DNA of 33,954 nucleotides from Planctomycetota bacterium (lineage in GTDB: Bacteria > Planctomycetota > UBA8108 > UBA1146), in NCBI GenBank assembly GCA_014240375.1, contig JAAZXB010000022.1, positions 1 to 33,954 of the forward strand. Direction: 5' to 3'. Shown here one piece after another: positions 6,855 to 13,253 of this stretch (positions are counted from its first letter, which is position 1; each line of letters begins with the position of its first letter). The translations under genes were made by a program, and so were the position numbers. The notes beneath the pieces were generated by a model. The model searched no databases, was not told the origin of the DNA, and saw only the letters and a list, made by a program, of their open reading frames with translations.

Positions 6855-7358
6855 TCAGAACGGAACGTCGTCGGGATTCACGGCCGGAGCCGGAGAGGCC
6901 GAAGGCCGAGACGACGGAGCCGCGTCGGCCGCTTCTGGATCGATCGGAGCCGACTGAAGGATCGCGTCGATCGCCAGCCCGGCCGCTTCCGACGTCGGAG
7001 ATCCCGTCCCCCCGTCTCGTCGAGGAAGAGGGAGATCGAACTTCTCTTGATCCCGGCCCTCGAACGTCTCGATCTTAGATACAACCTCGATCTCCCGGCC
7101 GACAAGCTCCGACAGGCTCTCCAGTCCGCCTCCTCTCCATCCAGCCGCTCGAAGCTTCTTCAGGCTGTACTCGTGAGACCGCCCCTTCGGGAACCAGAGC
7201 CTGAGTCGACGAGTGATCCGCTCGATCGGTTTGAAACCTTCGAGCCCGTAATCCTTCGAGCGGAGATCGACGATCATCTCGATCCCGTCGGTCCCCTTCT
7301 TCGACGACTGGACAGGCTGTACATCCTGAACCGTCCCCTTGTAGGTCGCCTGAGTCAT
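6855..7358 (-). CDS. ssb: Single-stranded DNA-binding protein
   Basis: A 167-aa protein: an N-terminal beta-rich region (TYKGTVQDVQPV, IEMIVDLRS, RITRRLRLWFPKG, REIEVVSKIETF) consistent with an OB fold, then a Pro/Ala/Ser-rich linker, then the acidic tip NPDDVPF. That tip is the classic bacterial SSB C-terminal peptide (consensus DDIPF) that binds replication and repair partners. Neighbours are a Sak4-like recombinase upstream and replication proteins downstream. The OB domain itself is divergent, so the tail and context carry the call. ATG 7358 has GGGGGAAG upstream. Confidence 0.8.
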   Translation of the reverse strand: MTQATYKGTVQDVQPVQSSKKGTDGIEMIVDLRSKDYGLEGFKPIERITRRLRLWFPKGRSHEYSLKKLRAAGWRGGGLESLSELVGREIEVVSKIETFEGRDQEKFDLPLPRRDGGTGSPTSEAAGLAIDAILQSAPIDPEAADAAPSSRPSASPAPAVNPDDVPF

Positions 7359-7389
7359 CTTCTCCCCCTTCCGTTTAGATTAAATTCAA

Positions 7390-7433
7390 CGCACTTTCAG
7401 CGCACTTTCAGCGCACTTTCAGCGCAATTTCAA
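7390..7433 (-). repeat. Four tandem 11-bp iterons (candidate replication origin)
   Basis: Plus-strand unit CGCACTTTCAG occurs perfectly at 7390-7400, 7401-7411 and 7412-7422, with a degenerate fourth CGCAATTTCAA at 7423-7433. The period of 11 puts each unit on the same face of the helix, as for repeated protein-binding sites. They lie in the short gap between the Sak4-like and SSB genes, next to an AT-rich patch (7378-7390). An origin or operator role is inferred. Confidence 0.6.
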
Positions 7434-8227
7434 CCGACGACTCCGGCCTTCACAAGTCGAACGAACTCCGCGAAGTCCTTCTCGGCCGAGCCCTTCCCGA
7501 CGAACTGAGCCGGGAGCCCGTGTCGGTTCTTCGCGTCCCAAGCCGCCGAGCGTTCACAATGATACAAACGAGTCCGGCCGCCCTTCCCCTTCCCTCGGCC
7601 GCTCTGATCGTTCACCTCCGCGACCTCGACGTGAAAGTTGAGGAAGAGGACGACGTCCGCGAACTTCTTCGTCGCCGCGAGAGTCTCCGGATGAAGCTCC
7701 GCGACGTACCTGTGAAAGTCCGCCCCTTCGGGATTCTTGAAGTTCTCTATCCGAGTATGACAGAGAAGAACGACCGTCGTCCCCGCCGATCTCAGAGCGT
7801 CGAGCTTCGCGAGCCACTCCCGCCAGATCGGAACGGAGACCTTGTAGCCTTCCTGAAAGTTGAGAAATCCCTTCTTCGACCAGTCTCCCCCGTACTTGTC
7901 GCGAGCGACGTGAGAGTGAAGAAGACTCTCGATCCCGTTCGTCGTGTCGACGACCAGAGTCCGAGGCCTGTCCTTCGATGAGATCATCTCGTCCGTCGCC
8001 TCGATCACGTCGGACCATTGTCCGAACGTCGGGAAGTGAGCCGCCGACGGAACGAGCCCCTTCGAGGCCAGAGTGAGAAGGCCGCTCTCGTTTTCGCTCA
8101 TCATGAAGGCCGCTCCGGGAAACTGAGCCGCGAACGACGTCTTCCCCGATCCCTCGACTCCGTGAACGACCAGAACGTCCGGCCGCTTCTCCGCCTTCGT
8201 CGAAAGTTTCTTAAGCCAGTCACTCAT
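7430..8227 (-). CDS. Sak4-like RecA-fold ATPase (recombination/annealing)
   Basis: A 265-aa protein with Walker A GVEGSGKTS (about 23-31), Walker B TLVVDTTNG (about 94-102) and the strand TTVVLLCHTR typical of the phage AAA_24/Sak4 group. Sak4 proteins bind single-stranded DNA and promote annealing, usually beside an SSB, as here, and an exonuclease, as in the gene upstream. ATG 8227 overlaps that gene by ATGA. The three genes form a phage recombination module. Confidence 0.8.
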   Translation of the reverse strand: MSDWLKKLSTKAEKRPDVLVVHGVEGSGKTSFAAQFPGAAFMMSENESGLLTLASKGLVPSAAHFPTFGQWSDVIEATDEMISSKDRPRTLVVDTTNGIESLLHSHVARDKYGGDWSKKGFLNFQEGYKVSVPIWREWLAKLDALRSAGTTVVLLCHTRIENFKNPEGADFHRYVAELHPETLAATKKFADVVLFLNFHVEVAEVNDQSGRGKGKGGRTRLYHCERSAAWDAKNRHGLPAQFVGKGSAEKDFAEFVRLVKAGVVG

Positions 8228-9345
8228 GTTTTCTCTCCCTTCGGGACTCGATGAGAGTCCCAGATTATCTCCAGAGCCTCATGAAAGAGGCCACCCCAAA
8301 ACAAAGCCCCCGAGTCGGACCGACCGACGGGAGCGAACCCCTCTTCGTATTTCAGACGATGCTTCTCGCGACATTGGAGAAACGTCCCCAGTCGGGAATT
8401 TGTAATTACGTTCCGGCCGCGATCCGGAAACTCGGCCGCGAGTTCGACGTGAACGGAGTCGAGTCTCTCGAAGAGGCTCCGATCCTCGACGTCTTCCGTC
8501 CCTGTGCAGACGTCGAAGAACTCGCAAGCCCGCGCGAACGACCAACAAGCCGACGAGTTCCTCGGAGAGATCGCCGTCCGTCGCGATCGTCGAACGTCCG
8601 CCGTGAGCTCCCAGAGTTCGCGAGCGTATAGTTCGAGCTCGTCGTCGGTCCTTGTAACGACCAGACGACCGAACCAGACCGACGGATCGAGCCGGATCAG
8701 TGACCGGAGCCGGAGCCCGTAGAGTTCGAGAGCTTCCGTCTCGTGAAACTTCCCGACGAAGCCCCCCTTCGGACCTGTCTCCGCCGCGAACCTTCGAGCG
8801 ACAATCTCTCTCGTTCTGTCTGAGACAGTGAGCCCGCAGAACGAACCCGACTCCGCGATCGTCCGAACGTTCCCGGCCGAGACGGCCTTCGGCATCGTCT
8901 GAGGCTTCGCCGCGACGTCGTAAAGACAGGACCGGACCTCGTGTCTCCCCGACTGTCTCAGACTGAGAAGATACTTCGAGACCTGAGAGTCGAGGTTAAG
9001 CCGCCGCCAGTAATGCGAACCGGGAGTGAGATCGGCCGAGCTCGACTTGTGCTCGATCGCGATCAACTCGTCCGCGTATCGGTCGAACGCGATCACGTCG
9101 AGCTTCGAGGCATGATCGAAGATCGTCGACGGATGTCCGGTCGACGGATTAACGACGTCGGAGACGATCTCCGACTCGGCCTCGATCGTCTCGAACTGGT
9201 TCCTGTCGTCGTCGAAGAACTGGTCGATATACTCCGAGACCGTCGCGACGACTTGGATCCCGACGACGATCGTCTCCGGATCGGAGCTCGTCCGGCTCTT
9301 CACAAGCTCGACGACCTCGGCTCGGACTTCTTCCTTCGTCTTCAT
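8224..9345 (-). CDS. RecB/Cas4-like PD-(D/E)XK exonuclease with permuted module order
   Basis: A 373-aa protein. The catalytic core comes first: KLDVIAFD (Asp83), IAIEHKSSS (Glu98, Lys100), DSQVSKY (the QxxxY motif, 121-125), YDVAAKP. Three Cys follow (267, 274, 280), as in the C-terminal half of AddB/Cas4 iron-sulfur clusters. The segment that normally opens such proteins, SRLGTFLQCREKHRLKY...GGLFHEALE with the fourth Cys (325), is at the C-terminal end here. This looks like a circular permutation. It is probably the exonuclease partner of the Sak4-like protein. ATG 9345 is preceded by a 17-nt G-run. Confidence 0.8.
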   Translation of the reverse strand: MKTKEEVRAEVVELVKSRTSSDPETIVVGIQVVATVSEYIDQFFDDDRNQFETIEAESEIVSDVVNPSTGHPSTIFDHASKLDVIAFDRYADELIAIEHKSSSADLTPGSHYWRRLNLDSQVSKYLLSLRQSGRHEVRSCLYDVAAKPQTMPKAVSAGNVRTIAESGSFCGLTVSDRTREIVARRFAAETGPKGGFVGKFHETEALELYGLRLRSLIRLDPSVWFGRLVVTRTDDELELYARELWELTADVRRSRRTAISPRNSSACWSFARACEFFDVCTGTEDVEDRSLFERLDSVHVELAAEFPDRGRNVITNSRLGTFLQCREKHRLKYEEGFAPVGRSDSGALFWGGLFHEALEIIWDSHRVPKGEKT

Positions 9346-9349
9346 CTCT

Positions 9350-9366
9350 CCCCCCCCCCCCCCCCC
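9350..9366 (-). promoter_or_regulatory. 17-nt poly-G ribosome-binding tract before the nuclease gene
   Basis: The plus strand has 17 consecutive C. On the sense strand this is G17 then AGAG then ATG. Other genes here use 5-7 G as the Shine-Dalgarno core, and this is the extreme case. Tracts of this length slip readily, so length variation could tune translation or be an assembly error. Confidence 0.7.
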
Positions 9367-9381
9367 GTGAACGATAGAAGA

Positions 9382-9409
9382 CCGAGGGAGCCCTCCCAGG
9401 CTCCCCCGG
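9382..9409 (-). terminator. Intergenic hairpin (11-bp stem) between DUF932 and nuclease genes
   Basis: The sense strand pairs CCGGGGGAGCC with GGCTCCCTCGG (one G-U), followed by TCTTCTATCGTT. The U content after the stem is low, so it is a weak terminator or a processing site. Confidence 0.55.
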
Positions 9410-9430
9410 CCACCCCCCTCTCTCGACCGA

Positions 9431-10651
9431 TCAGACGACGAGCGTCGGATTCGTCATGAGCTCCCCGCCGAAGTTCTCGAACTCTTCCGCCCGATCTGAA
9501 TCGTCGACGTCTTGAGCCACTCTTGTGACCGCCGAGGCCAGTCCGAAAGCCGTCCGAGCGTAAGTCCCGAGGAAGTGTTCGAGCAGCTCGGCCTTCCGTT
9601 CCTCGTCGAGATCGAGCCGCTCCGCGACAATGCCGACGGCCGCCGAGGGAGCTTCGATCGGAGTCTCCGTCGACTTCCTGATCTTCGAGACCATCGAGGC
9701 GAACTTCTTCGGACAGAAGGCCGCTCTGATCGCGTCCCGCGACTTGAGGAAGATCGCCTTCGAGTCGGCCGACCGCGTCTCGTCTGAGAAGACCCCAGAG
9801 TCGAGACGGCCGCCGAGATGAATCTCCGAGACGACCGTCTCGACTGTCGCGATATTGAAGCAGACGGCCTGAAGGATCCCGAGCCGGACTCTGATCCCGC
9901 CGTGACCCGTCTCGGAGTTCGATAAAGTCACAATCGGATGAATCGTTCCCGGACCTCCGGGAAGATCGCCGCGAGTCTTCGCCGAGACCTTCCGGAGATA
10001 ATCCGGAGAGCCGAGGCCTCCCGAATACCAGCCCCCCGAAGGACCGCTCGACCGCGTCGTCTCCAGAGTGTCGAAGATCGACCGCGTCGTGAACTTGAGC
10101 TTCATCGACCTCTCGGAGAGAGCCGCCTCGATCACTTCTCCGTCGGCCGCTTGAACAGCCTCCAGAGCGGAGAACGCTAGATCATAATTGTCGACCATCC
10201 GATACTGATCGGAAAGGACCGCCCGAACCCGTCCGTCGAGACATCGGAAGAGCCGGCGGTTCCCCGACCGACAGAACGTCTCCTCGGCGAGAGTCCCGGC
10301 CACGAACGGATTAACCGCGAGAAGCTTTCGACCATACCGGACCGGAATCGACGGATCAGACCGATCGCAGAGTTGAGCGAAGGCCGAGTCCCCGAGCTCG
10401 ATTCCCTCGGCTCCGATAAACTCCCTGACCTGAGCCCCTTCCTTCGACGGGAAGAGCCTCATCCGAGGAGCCGATCCGTCTTCCGTCCCCTCTTCCGTCG
10501 CGATCGCCGACAGAGATCGACAGTCCGCGACGAAGTCGATCTTCGATTCCTTCTGCCGTTCGAGCTCCGCGACGAGATCCGGAAGGCTCCCGCGTCCCGA
10601 CCAGTATTCCCCGACGACCTGTCCCGTGTTCGTTTCTTCGTTCATCTTCAT
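9431..10651 (-). CDS. DUF932 family phage protein
   Basis: About 405 aa. The segment RAVLSDQYRMVDNYDLAFSALEA, the later IHPIVTLSNSETGHGGIRV and ILQAVCFNIATVETVVSEIHLGG, and the C-terminal helices match the DUF932 / phage-plasmid-like protein layout (usual length 300-400 aa). The family is widespread on phages and plasmids near SSB and recombination genes, but its biochemical role is not established. ATG 10651 is adjacent to the ribosome site AGGGG; ATG 10645, six bases from it, may be the real start (404 aa). Confidence 0.7.
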   Translation of the reverse strand: MKMNEETNTGQVVGEYWSGRGSLPDLVAELERQKESKIDFVADCRSLSAIATEEGTEDGSAPRMRLFPSKEGAQVREFIGAEGIELGDSAFAQLCDRSDPSIPVRYGRKLLAVNPFVAGTLAEETFCRSGNRRLFRCLDGRVRAVLSDQYRMVDNYDLAFSALEAVQAADGEVIEAALSERSMKLKFTTRSIFDTLETTRSSGPSGGWYSGGLGSPDYLRKVSAKTRGDLPGGPGTIHPIVTLSNSETGHGGIRVRLGILQAVCFNIATVETVVSEIHLGGRLDSGVFSDETRSADSKAIFLKSRDAIRAAFCPKKFASMVSKIRKSTETPIEAPSAAVGIVAERLDLDEERKAELLEHFLGTYARTAFGLASAVTRVAQDVDDSDRAEEFENFGGELMTNPTLVV

Positions 10652-10662
10652 CCCCTCAGACG

Positions 10663-10697
10663 AAAAATAAATAACAGCCCCCGGCCGACATCGGCCG
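10663..10697 (-). terminator. Probable terminator after the small RHH gene
   Basis: The sense strand has a perfect 7-bp stem CGGCCGA/TCGGCCG with a 2-nt apex, a short GGGGGCTG spacer, then TTATTTATTTTT. It lies between the RHH gene and DUF932. Confidence 0.55.
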
Positions 10698-10700
10698 AGA

Positions 10701-10883
10701 TCACCTCTTGAGCATCCCGGACCGGCCGAGGATCATCGAGACGAGCTCCGACTTCGACCGGCCGCTCTCGTCGGCCTTCTCCTCGATCCTGATCCAGATC
10801 GACTCCGGGATCGCGAGAGACCGAGACCTCGACGGATCGTCGACCTTCGGCCGTCCGCCTAAATTCTTCTTCGCCTTCTTCAT
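10701..10883 (-). CDS. Ribbon-helix-helix DNA-binding protein (60 aa)
   Basis: MKKAKKNLGGRPKVDDPSRS is a basic arm. RSLAIPESIWIRIEEKADESG is the beta strand plus first helix, and SKSELVSMILGRSG the second helix, the CopG/Arc-like layout. These proteins bind palindromic operators as dimers of dimers. ATG 10883 has AGGAGAGAG upstream; the longer frame to 10946 would run through the promoter and is rejected. Its promoter carries a perfect 6+6 inverted repeat over the -35, so autoregulation is likely. Confidence 0.75.
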   Translation of the reverse strand: MKKAKKNLGGRPKVDDPSRSRSLAIPESIWIRIEEKADESGRSKSELVSMILGRSGMLKR

Positions 10884-10918
10884 GAGCTCTCTCCTCGAAT
10901 AACGTCCGGCCGACCCCG

Positions 10919-10946
10919 AAGATAGCATCCGGGCAAAAGTTGTCAA
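10919..10946 (-). promoter_or_regulatory. Sigma70-type promoter P2 for the small RHH gene
   Basis: TTGACA (10946-10941), 16-bp spacer, TATCTT (10924-10919), with about 29 nt of leader to ATG 10883. The -35 is embedded in the palindromic operator. Confidence 0.75.
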
Positions 10947-10952
10947 GACAAC
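10939..10952. promoter_or_regulatory. Palindromic operator O2 over the -35 of P2
   Basis: GTTGTCAAGACAAC: arms GTTGTC/GACAAC are perfect inverted repeats around AA. It differs by one base from the site over P1. A binding site for one or both RHH proteins is inferred. Confidence 0.65.
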
Positions 10953-10967
10953 AAAACAGAGACCCGT

Positions 10968-11291
10968 TCACTTCTTGACGTTGAACAGGCCTCGAACCTT
11001 CCGGACCTTGAACGGCCTCCAGACAACCCCCTCTCTCTTCGACGTCTTCCCCGAGACCAGGACCGTGAACGTCCCGGCTCTGTCGTCGAGGCCGACGACT
11101 TCGAGGAAGTGAGAAGCCCCCCGGAAAGACTGAAGAACTCCGACGACGACGAACGAACCGCGAAGACTCAGAAGAACCTCATCCCCGGACGTCGTCCGAT
11201 AGAACGGACCCTTCCGGAGCTTGACGACGTCGCCCTTCCGGATCGTCGTCCTCTTCGATATACGGAGCTCGTCGACCTCTCTCGTCTTCAT
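10968..11291 (-). CDS. Small beta-barrel-like hypothetical protein (107 aa)
   Basis: ATG 11291 overlaps the upstream stop (ATGA). The protein is basic and beta-rich: IRKGDVVKLRKGPFYRT, SFVVVGVLQSFRG, HFLEVVGLD, TFTVLVSGK, VVWRPFKVRKV. This alternation suggests an SH3-like or OB-like small barrel, perhaps nucleic-acid binding from its charge. No family was recognised. Confidence 0.7.
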   Translation of the reverse strand: MKTREVDELRISKRTTIRKGDVVKLRKGPFYRTTSGDEVLLSLRGSFVVVGVLQSFRGASHFLEVVGLDDRAGTFTVLVSGKTSKREGVVWRPFKVRKVRGLFNVKK

Positions 11292-11566
11292 GAGTTCCTC
11301 CCCTCTTCGAGCCTCGGCGGACAGGCTCGGCGGAGAGCTCCCATCAGTCGAAATGACGCCGAAGCTTCCGTCGGCCTTCCGGCCTCGACGTGTCTGATCA
11401 CGACTTCGTGAAGCTTCCGATCGATCTTGTCCGCGATCGGCAAAAGTTCCGCAGGCCCGATCCGTTCGAGAATCATCTCGACGACAGCGACGATCGTCGC
11501 CATCTCCCGAGCCGTGTCCCGATCCGCGTCCTCAAAATCGCTCCGCGTTTTCCTTCTCCCGCTCAT
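11288..11566 (-). CDS. Small helical hypothetical protein (92 aa)
   Basis: ATG 11566 has GAAGGGG upstream. A charged N-terminus (RRKTRSDFEDADRD) is followed by a helix AREMATIVAVVEMILERIG, then IADKIDRKLHEVVIRHVEAG, then a basic C-terminal segment. It lies second in the P1 operon. No family was recognised. Confidence 0.7.
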   Translation of the reverse strand: MSGRRKTRSDFEDADRDTAREMATIVAVVEMILERIGPAELLPIADKIDRKLHEVVIRHVEAGRPTEASASFRLMGALRRACPPRLEEGRNS

Positions 11567-11598
11567 GGCATCCCCTTCAAATAAACGACCGCAGAAGA

Positions 11599-11617
11599 CC
11601 GGGAGAACGTCTCCCGG
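11599..11617 (-). terminator. Intergenic hairpin with perfect 8-bp stem
   Basis: The sense strand has CCGGGAGA, loop CGT, TCTCCCGG, then TCTTCTGCGG and later TTTATTT. It sits between the first and second genes of the P1 operon and may attenuate transcription. Confidence 0.6.
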
Positions 11618-11635
11618 CCGAGTGAGTGTTCTCGA

Positions 11636-11917
11636 TCACTTCGCTGTCTTCGAGTTCTTCCGAGTCTTCCGGCTCCGGGCTCTGTGATCTTCGAGCTCGT
11701 CGAGAGCCTTCTCGATCACAAACCAGATCGGAAGACGTTCTGTCGAGTTGTCGCCAACGTGTCCGGGAAGTTCCATCCGGCCTTCGACGGCCGACGTCTC
11801 GAATTGATCGCGAAGAGCGTCGATCCGAGCCTTGAGCTCACGAGGAATTCTAACTTGAGCCGTCTTCGAGTTCTTGCGTCGTTCGCGGGCTCTCGTCGTT
11901 TCTCGTGTGTCACTCAT
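11636..11917 (-). CDS. Ribbon-helix-helix-like regulator, first gene of the P1 operon (93 aa)
   Basis: TAQVRIPRELKARIDALRDQF gives the strand and first helix, and LPIWFVIEKALDELEDH a second helix, separated by an unusually long insert (about 25 residues). The fold call is therefore moderate. The peptide KNSKTA occurs near both ends of the protein, encoded by a shared 14-bp stretch. ATG 11917 has GGGAGAG upstream, about 36 nt after the predicted start site of P1. As first gene downstream of an operator-bearing promoter it is the natural candidate for a control protein. Confidence 0.65.
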   Translation of the reverse strand: MSDTRETTRARERRKNSKTAQVRIPRELKARIDALRDQFETSAVEGRMELPGHVGDNSTERLPIWFVIEKALDELEDHRARSRKTRKNSKTAK

Positions 11918-11959
11918 GTCTCTCTCCCGTTTGTTTGTTGTCTCCGCTTCAGTAGGTGC

Positions 11960-11987
11960 ATTATCGTCTGTCTGGTTTAGTTGTCAA
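11960..11987 (-). promoter_or_regulatory. Sigma70-type promoter P1 for the early operon
   Basis: TTGACA (11987-11982), 16-bp spacer, GATAAT (11965-11960): 11 of 12 consensus positions. It follows directly after the terminator at 12011-12056 and is the clearest promoter in the genome. Confidence 0.85.
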
Positions 11988-11993
11988 CACAAC
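11980..11993. promoter_or_regulatory. Operator O1 over the -35 of P1
   Basis: GTTGTCAACACAAC: identical to O2 at 13 of 14 positions, with one arm mismatch. It has the same placement relative to the -35 as O2. Confidence 0.65.
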
Positions 11994-12010
11994 CTTACCC
12001 GATATTCTGT

Positions 12011-12056
12011 AAAAATAAAAAAACCCCCCGGCCGATCAGGGAAAATCGACCGAGGG
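12011..12056 (-). terminator. Strong Rho-independent terminator ending the late operon
   Basis: On the sense strand a 12-bp stem, CCCTCGGTCGAT pairing with ATCGGCCGGGGG, has an 8-nt loop and is followed by TTTTTTTATTTTT. A second 7-bp hairpin (GCCGGGA/TCCCGGC, 12058-12080) precedes it, right after the methyltransferase stop. Confidence 0.85.
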
Positions 12057-12087
12057 AGCCGGGAGAGAGGGAATCCCGGCCTGTTCT

Positions 12088-12573
12088 TTATTTTTTAGAA
12101 ACGAGCCGGAAGTCCCGAGCCGGAACGTGATGTCGAGGACGTTCCGGCCTGATCGAAGAGAACCCGGCCGCTCTGAGCTCCTCGGAGAGCGTCTCCGGAG
12201 TCCATCCCCAACGATGCCCGAAGAGCGGATTCTCGCGTCGAGGATCCCCGTAGAGAACCCACATCGACCAAGCGTCCCCGCGTCGTCCGTTCGTCCCCGC
12301 GAGAGTCTCGACGGCCGACATCAGGTTCGGGAGTTCGAGAATAAGCTCTCCCCCCGGCCGGAGAGCCGCGAAAAATTCCTTCAGGAGCTCGCGAGCGTCC
12401 CATAAGTAAAAGTGTTCGAGAACGTGAATAAGCTCGAAGGCCGCCGCGTCTCGACACTCGGCCGGGATCGGCGGGAGCTCCGCGACGATGTCCGGCTTCG
12501 TCCTCGGATTCGCGTCGATCGTCTTCCAGCCCCTCCGACGTTGACCCCCGGCCCCTAGCATGTATTTCGACAT
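12088..12573 (-). CDS. Class I SAM-dependent methyltransferase
   Basis: A 161-aa protein. LGAGGQRRRGWKTIDAN is a shortened SAM-binding loop with acidic Asp at strand 2. AAAFELIHVLEHFYLWDARELLKEF and LRPGGELILELPN match motifs post-I and III of the type-11 group. At 161 aa it is short for the family (200-250). It is the last gene of the glycan cassette after a sulfotransferase and two glycosyltransferases, so O-methylation of a sugar is the best guess; a peptide substrate is possible. ATG 12573 shares one base with the upstream stop (TGATG). Copy 3 of the repeat element is 19 nt upstream. Confidence 0.75.
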   Translation of the reverse strand: MSKYMLGAGGQRRRGWKTIDANPRTKPDIVAELPPIPAECRDAAAFELIHVLEHFYLWDARELLKEFFAALRPGGELILELPNLMSAVETLAGTNGRRGDAWSMWVLYGDPRRENPLFGHRWGWTPETLSEELRAAGFSSIRPERPRHHVPARDFRLVSKK

Positions 12574-13253
12574 CAATTCCCCCCTCGGCTTCCGGTGTAT
12601 TCACCGCCCCCCCAGAACCGACGGAGCGTCCTCTCTTCGTATGATTCGACGTCTTCGAGGAGAGACGGCTCCCACGTCGCGAGAGAGGGATCCATCGGCT
12701 CGGACCTGTTCACGATGTCCGGCCGGTCGATGAAGCCCCCGAGCCCGTCCCCGATCCTGATCCCCCCGAGCCTGATCGCCTGTCTCATCGACCGGCCGAG
12801 CTCTTCCGTCCGGCCGACGAAGTCAACCCGAGGGACTCGATCCTCGGCTCCGAGATACTGGTCGACCATGTCCGAATAGAATCCCGGCCGACGTTCGACG
12901 ATCAGGCCGACGAAGTCCGACAGGCCGAGCCCTCGACGACAGAATGGAAGGATCGGCCGGAACGGATGATCGAGCTCCGGATCGATGTCGTACAACCCAG
13001 ATCCGGGAGTCTCTGAGAATTTCCATAGACTCTCCCACCAGTCGACCGGATGTCGAACGACCGACCAGACGAAGCCCCAACGATACCGGCTCTCCTCGAT
13101 CTCGTCTGAGTTCGCGTGTCCGACGTGATGTCCGGGAGACCGACAGGGACGAGGAACGACTCCGGCCGATCTGAAGGCCGAGAGGATCGCCTTCCCACCC
13201 GTCTTCGGGATATGGAGAAACAAAGTCCTGCCGATAACGTAAGCCAATCTCAC
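12573..13253 (-). CDS. PAPS-dependent sulfotransferase
   Basis: A 226-aa protein with LFLHIPKTGGKAI near the start (5'-phosphosulfate loop, PKTGG at about 16-20) and SVVRHPVDWWESLW (3'-phosphate loop, Arg67-His68-Pro69). This is the layout of the carbohydrate sulfotransferase families. It should transfer sulfate from PAPS to a hydroxyl of a glycan. GTG 13253 has AGGGGGAA upstream and overlaps the preceding stop (GTGA). Sulfotransferases are uncommon in phages of this size. The neighbours suggest it modifies a glycan made by the two glycosyltransferases. Confidence 0.8.
   Translation of the reverse strand: MRLAYVIGRTLFLHIPKTGGKAILSAFRSAGVVPRPCRSPGHHVGHANSDEIEESRYRWGFVWSVVRHPVDWWESLWKFSETPGSGLYDIDPELDHPFRPILPFCRRGLGLSDFVGLIVERRPGFYSDMVDQYLGAEDRVPRVDFVGRTEELGRSMRQAIRLGGIRIGDGLGGFIDRPDIVNRSEPMDPSLATWEPSLLEDVESYEERTLRRFWGGGEYTGSRGGN
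12592..12606 (-). repeat. Five-copy start-associated element, copy 3 (sulfotransferase end / methyltransferase start)
   Basis: Same 15-bp core, followed on the sense strand by AAGCCGAG and the G-run ribosome-binding site. The methyltransferase ATG is 19 nt downstream. In the overlapping sulfotransferase the element is read in a different frame (GEYTG), which shows that the DNA rather than the peptide is conserved. Confidence 0.85.

Noticed and set aside
12095..12604. Minus-strand frame starting MNTPEAE at the repeat element
   Set aside because: It runs out of frame through the methyltransferase and is Arg/Gly/Ser-rich shadow sequence. It only shows that the element contains a GTG.
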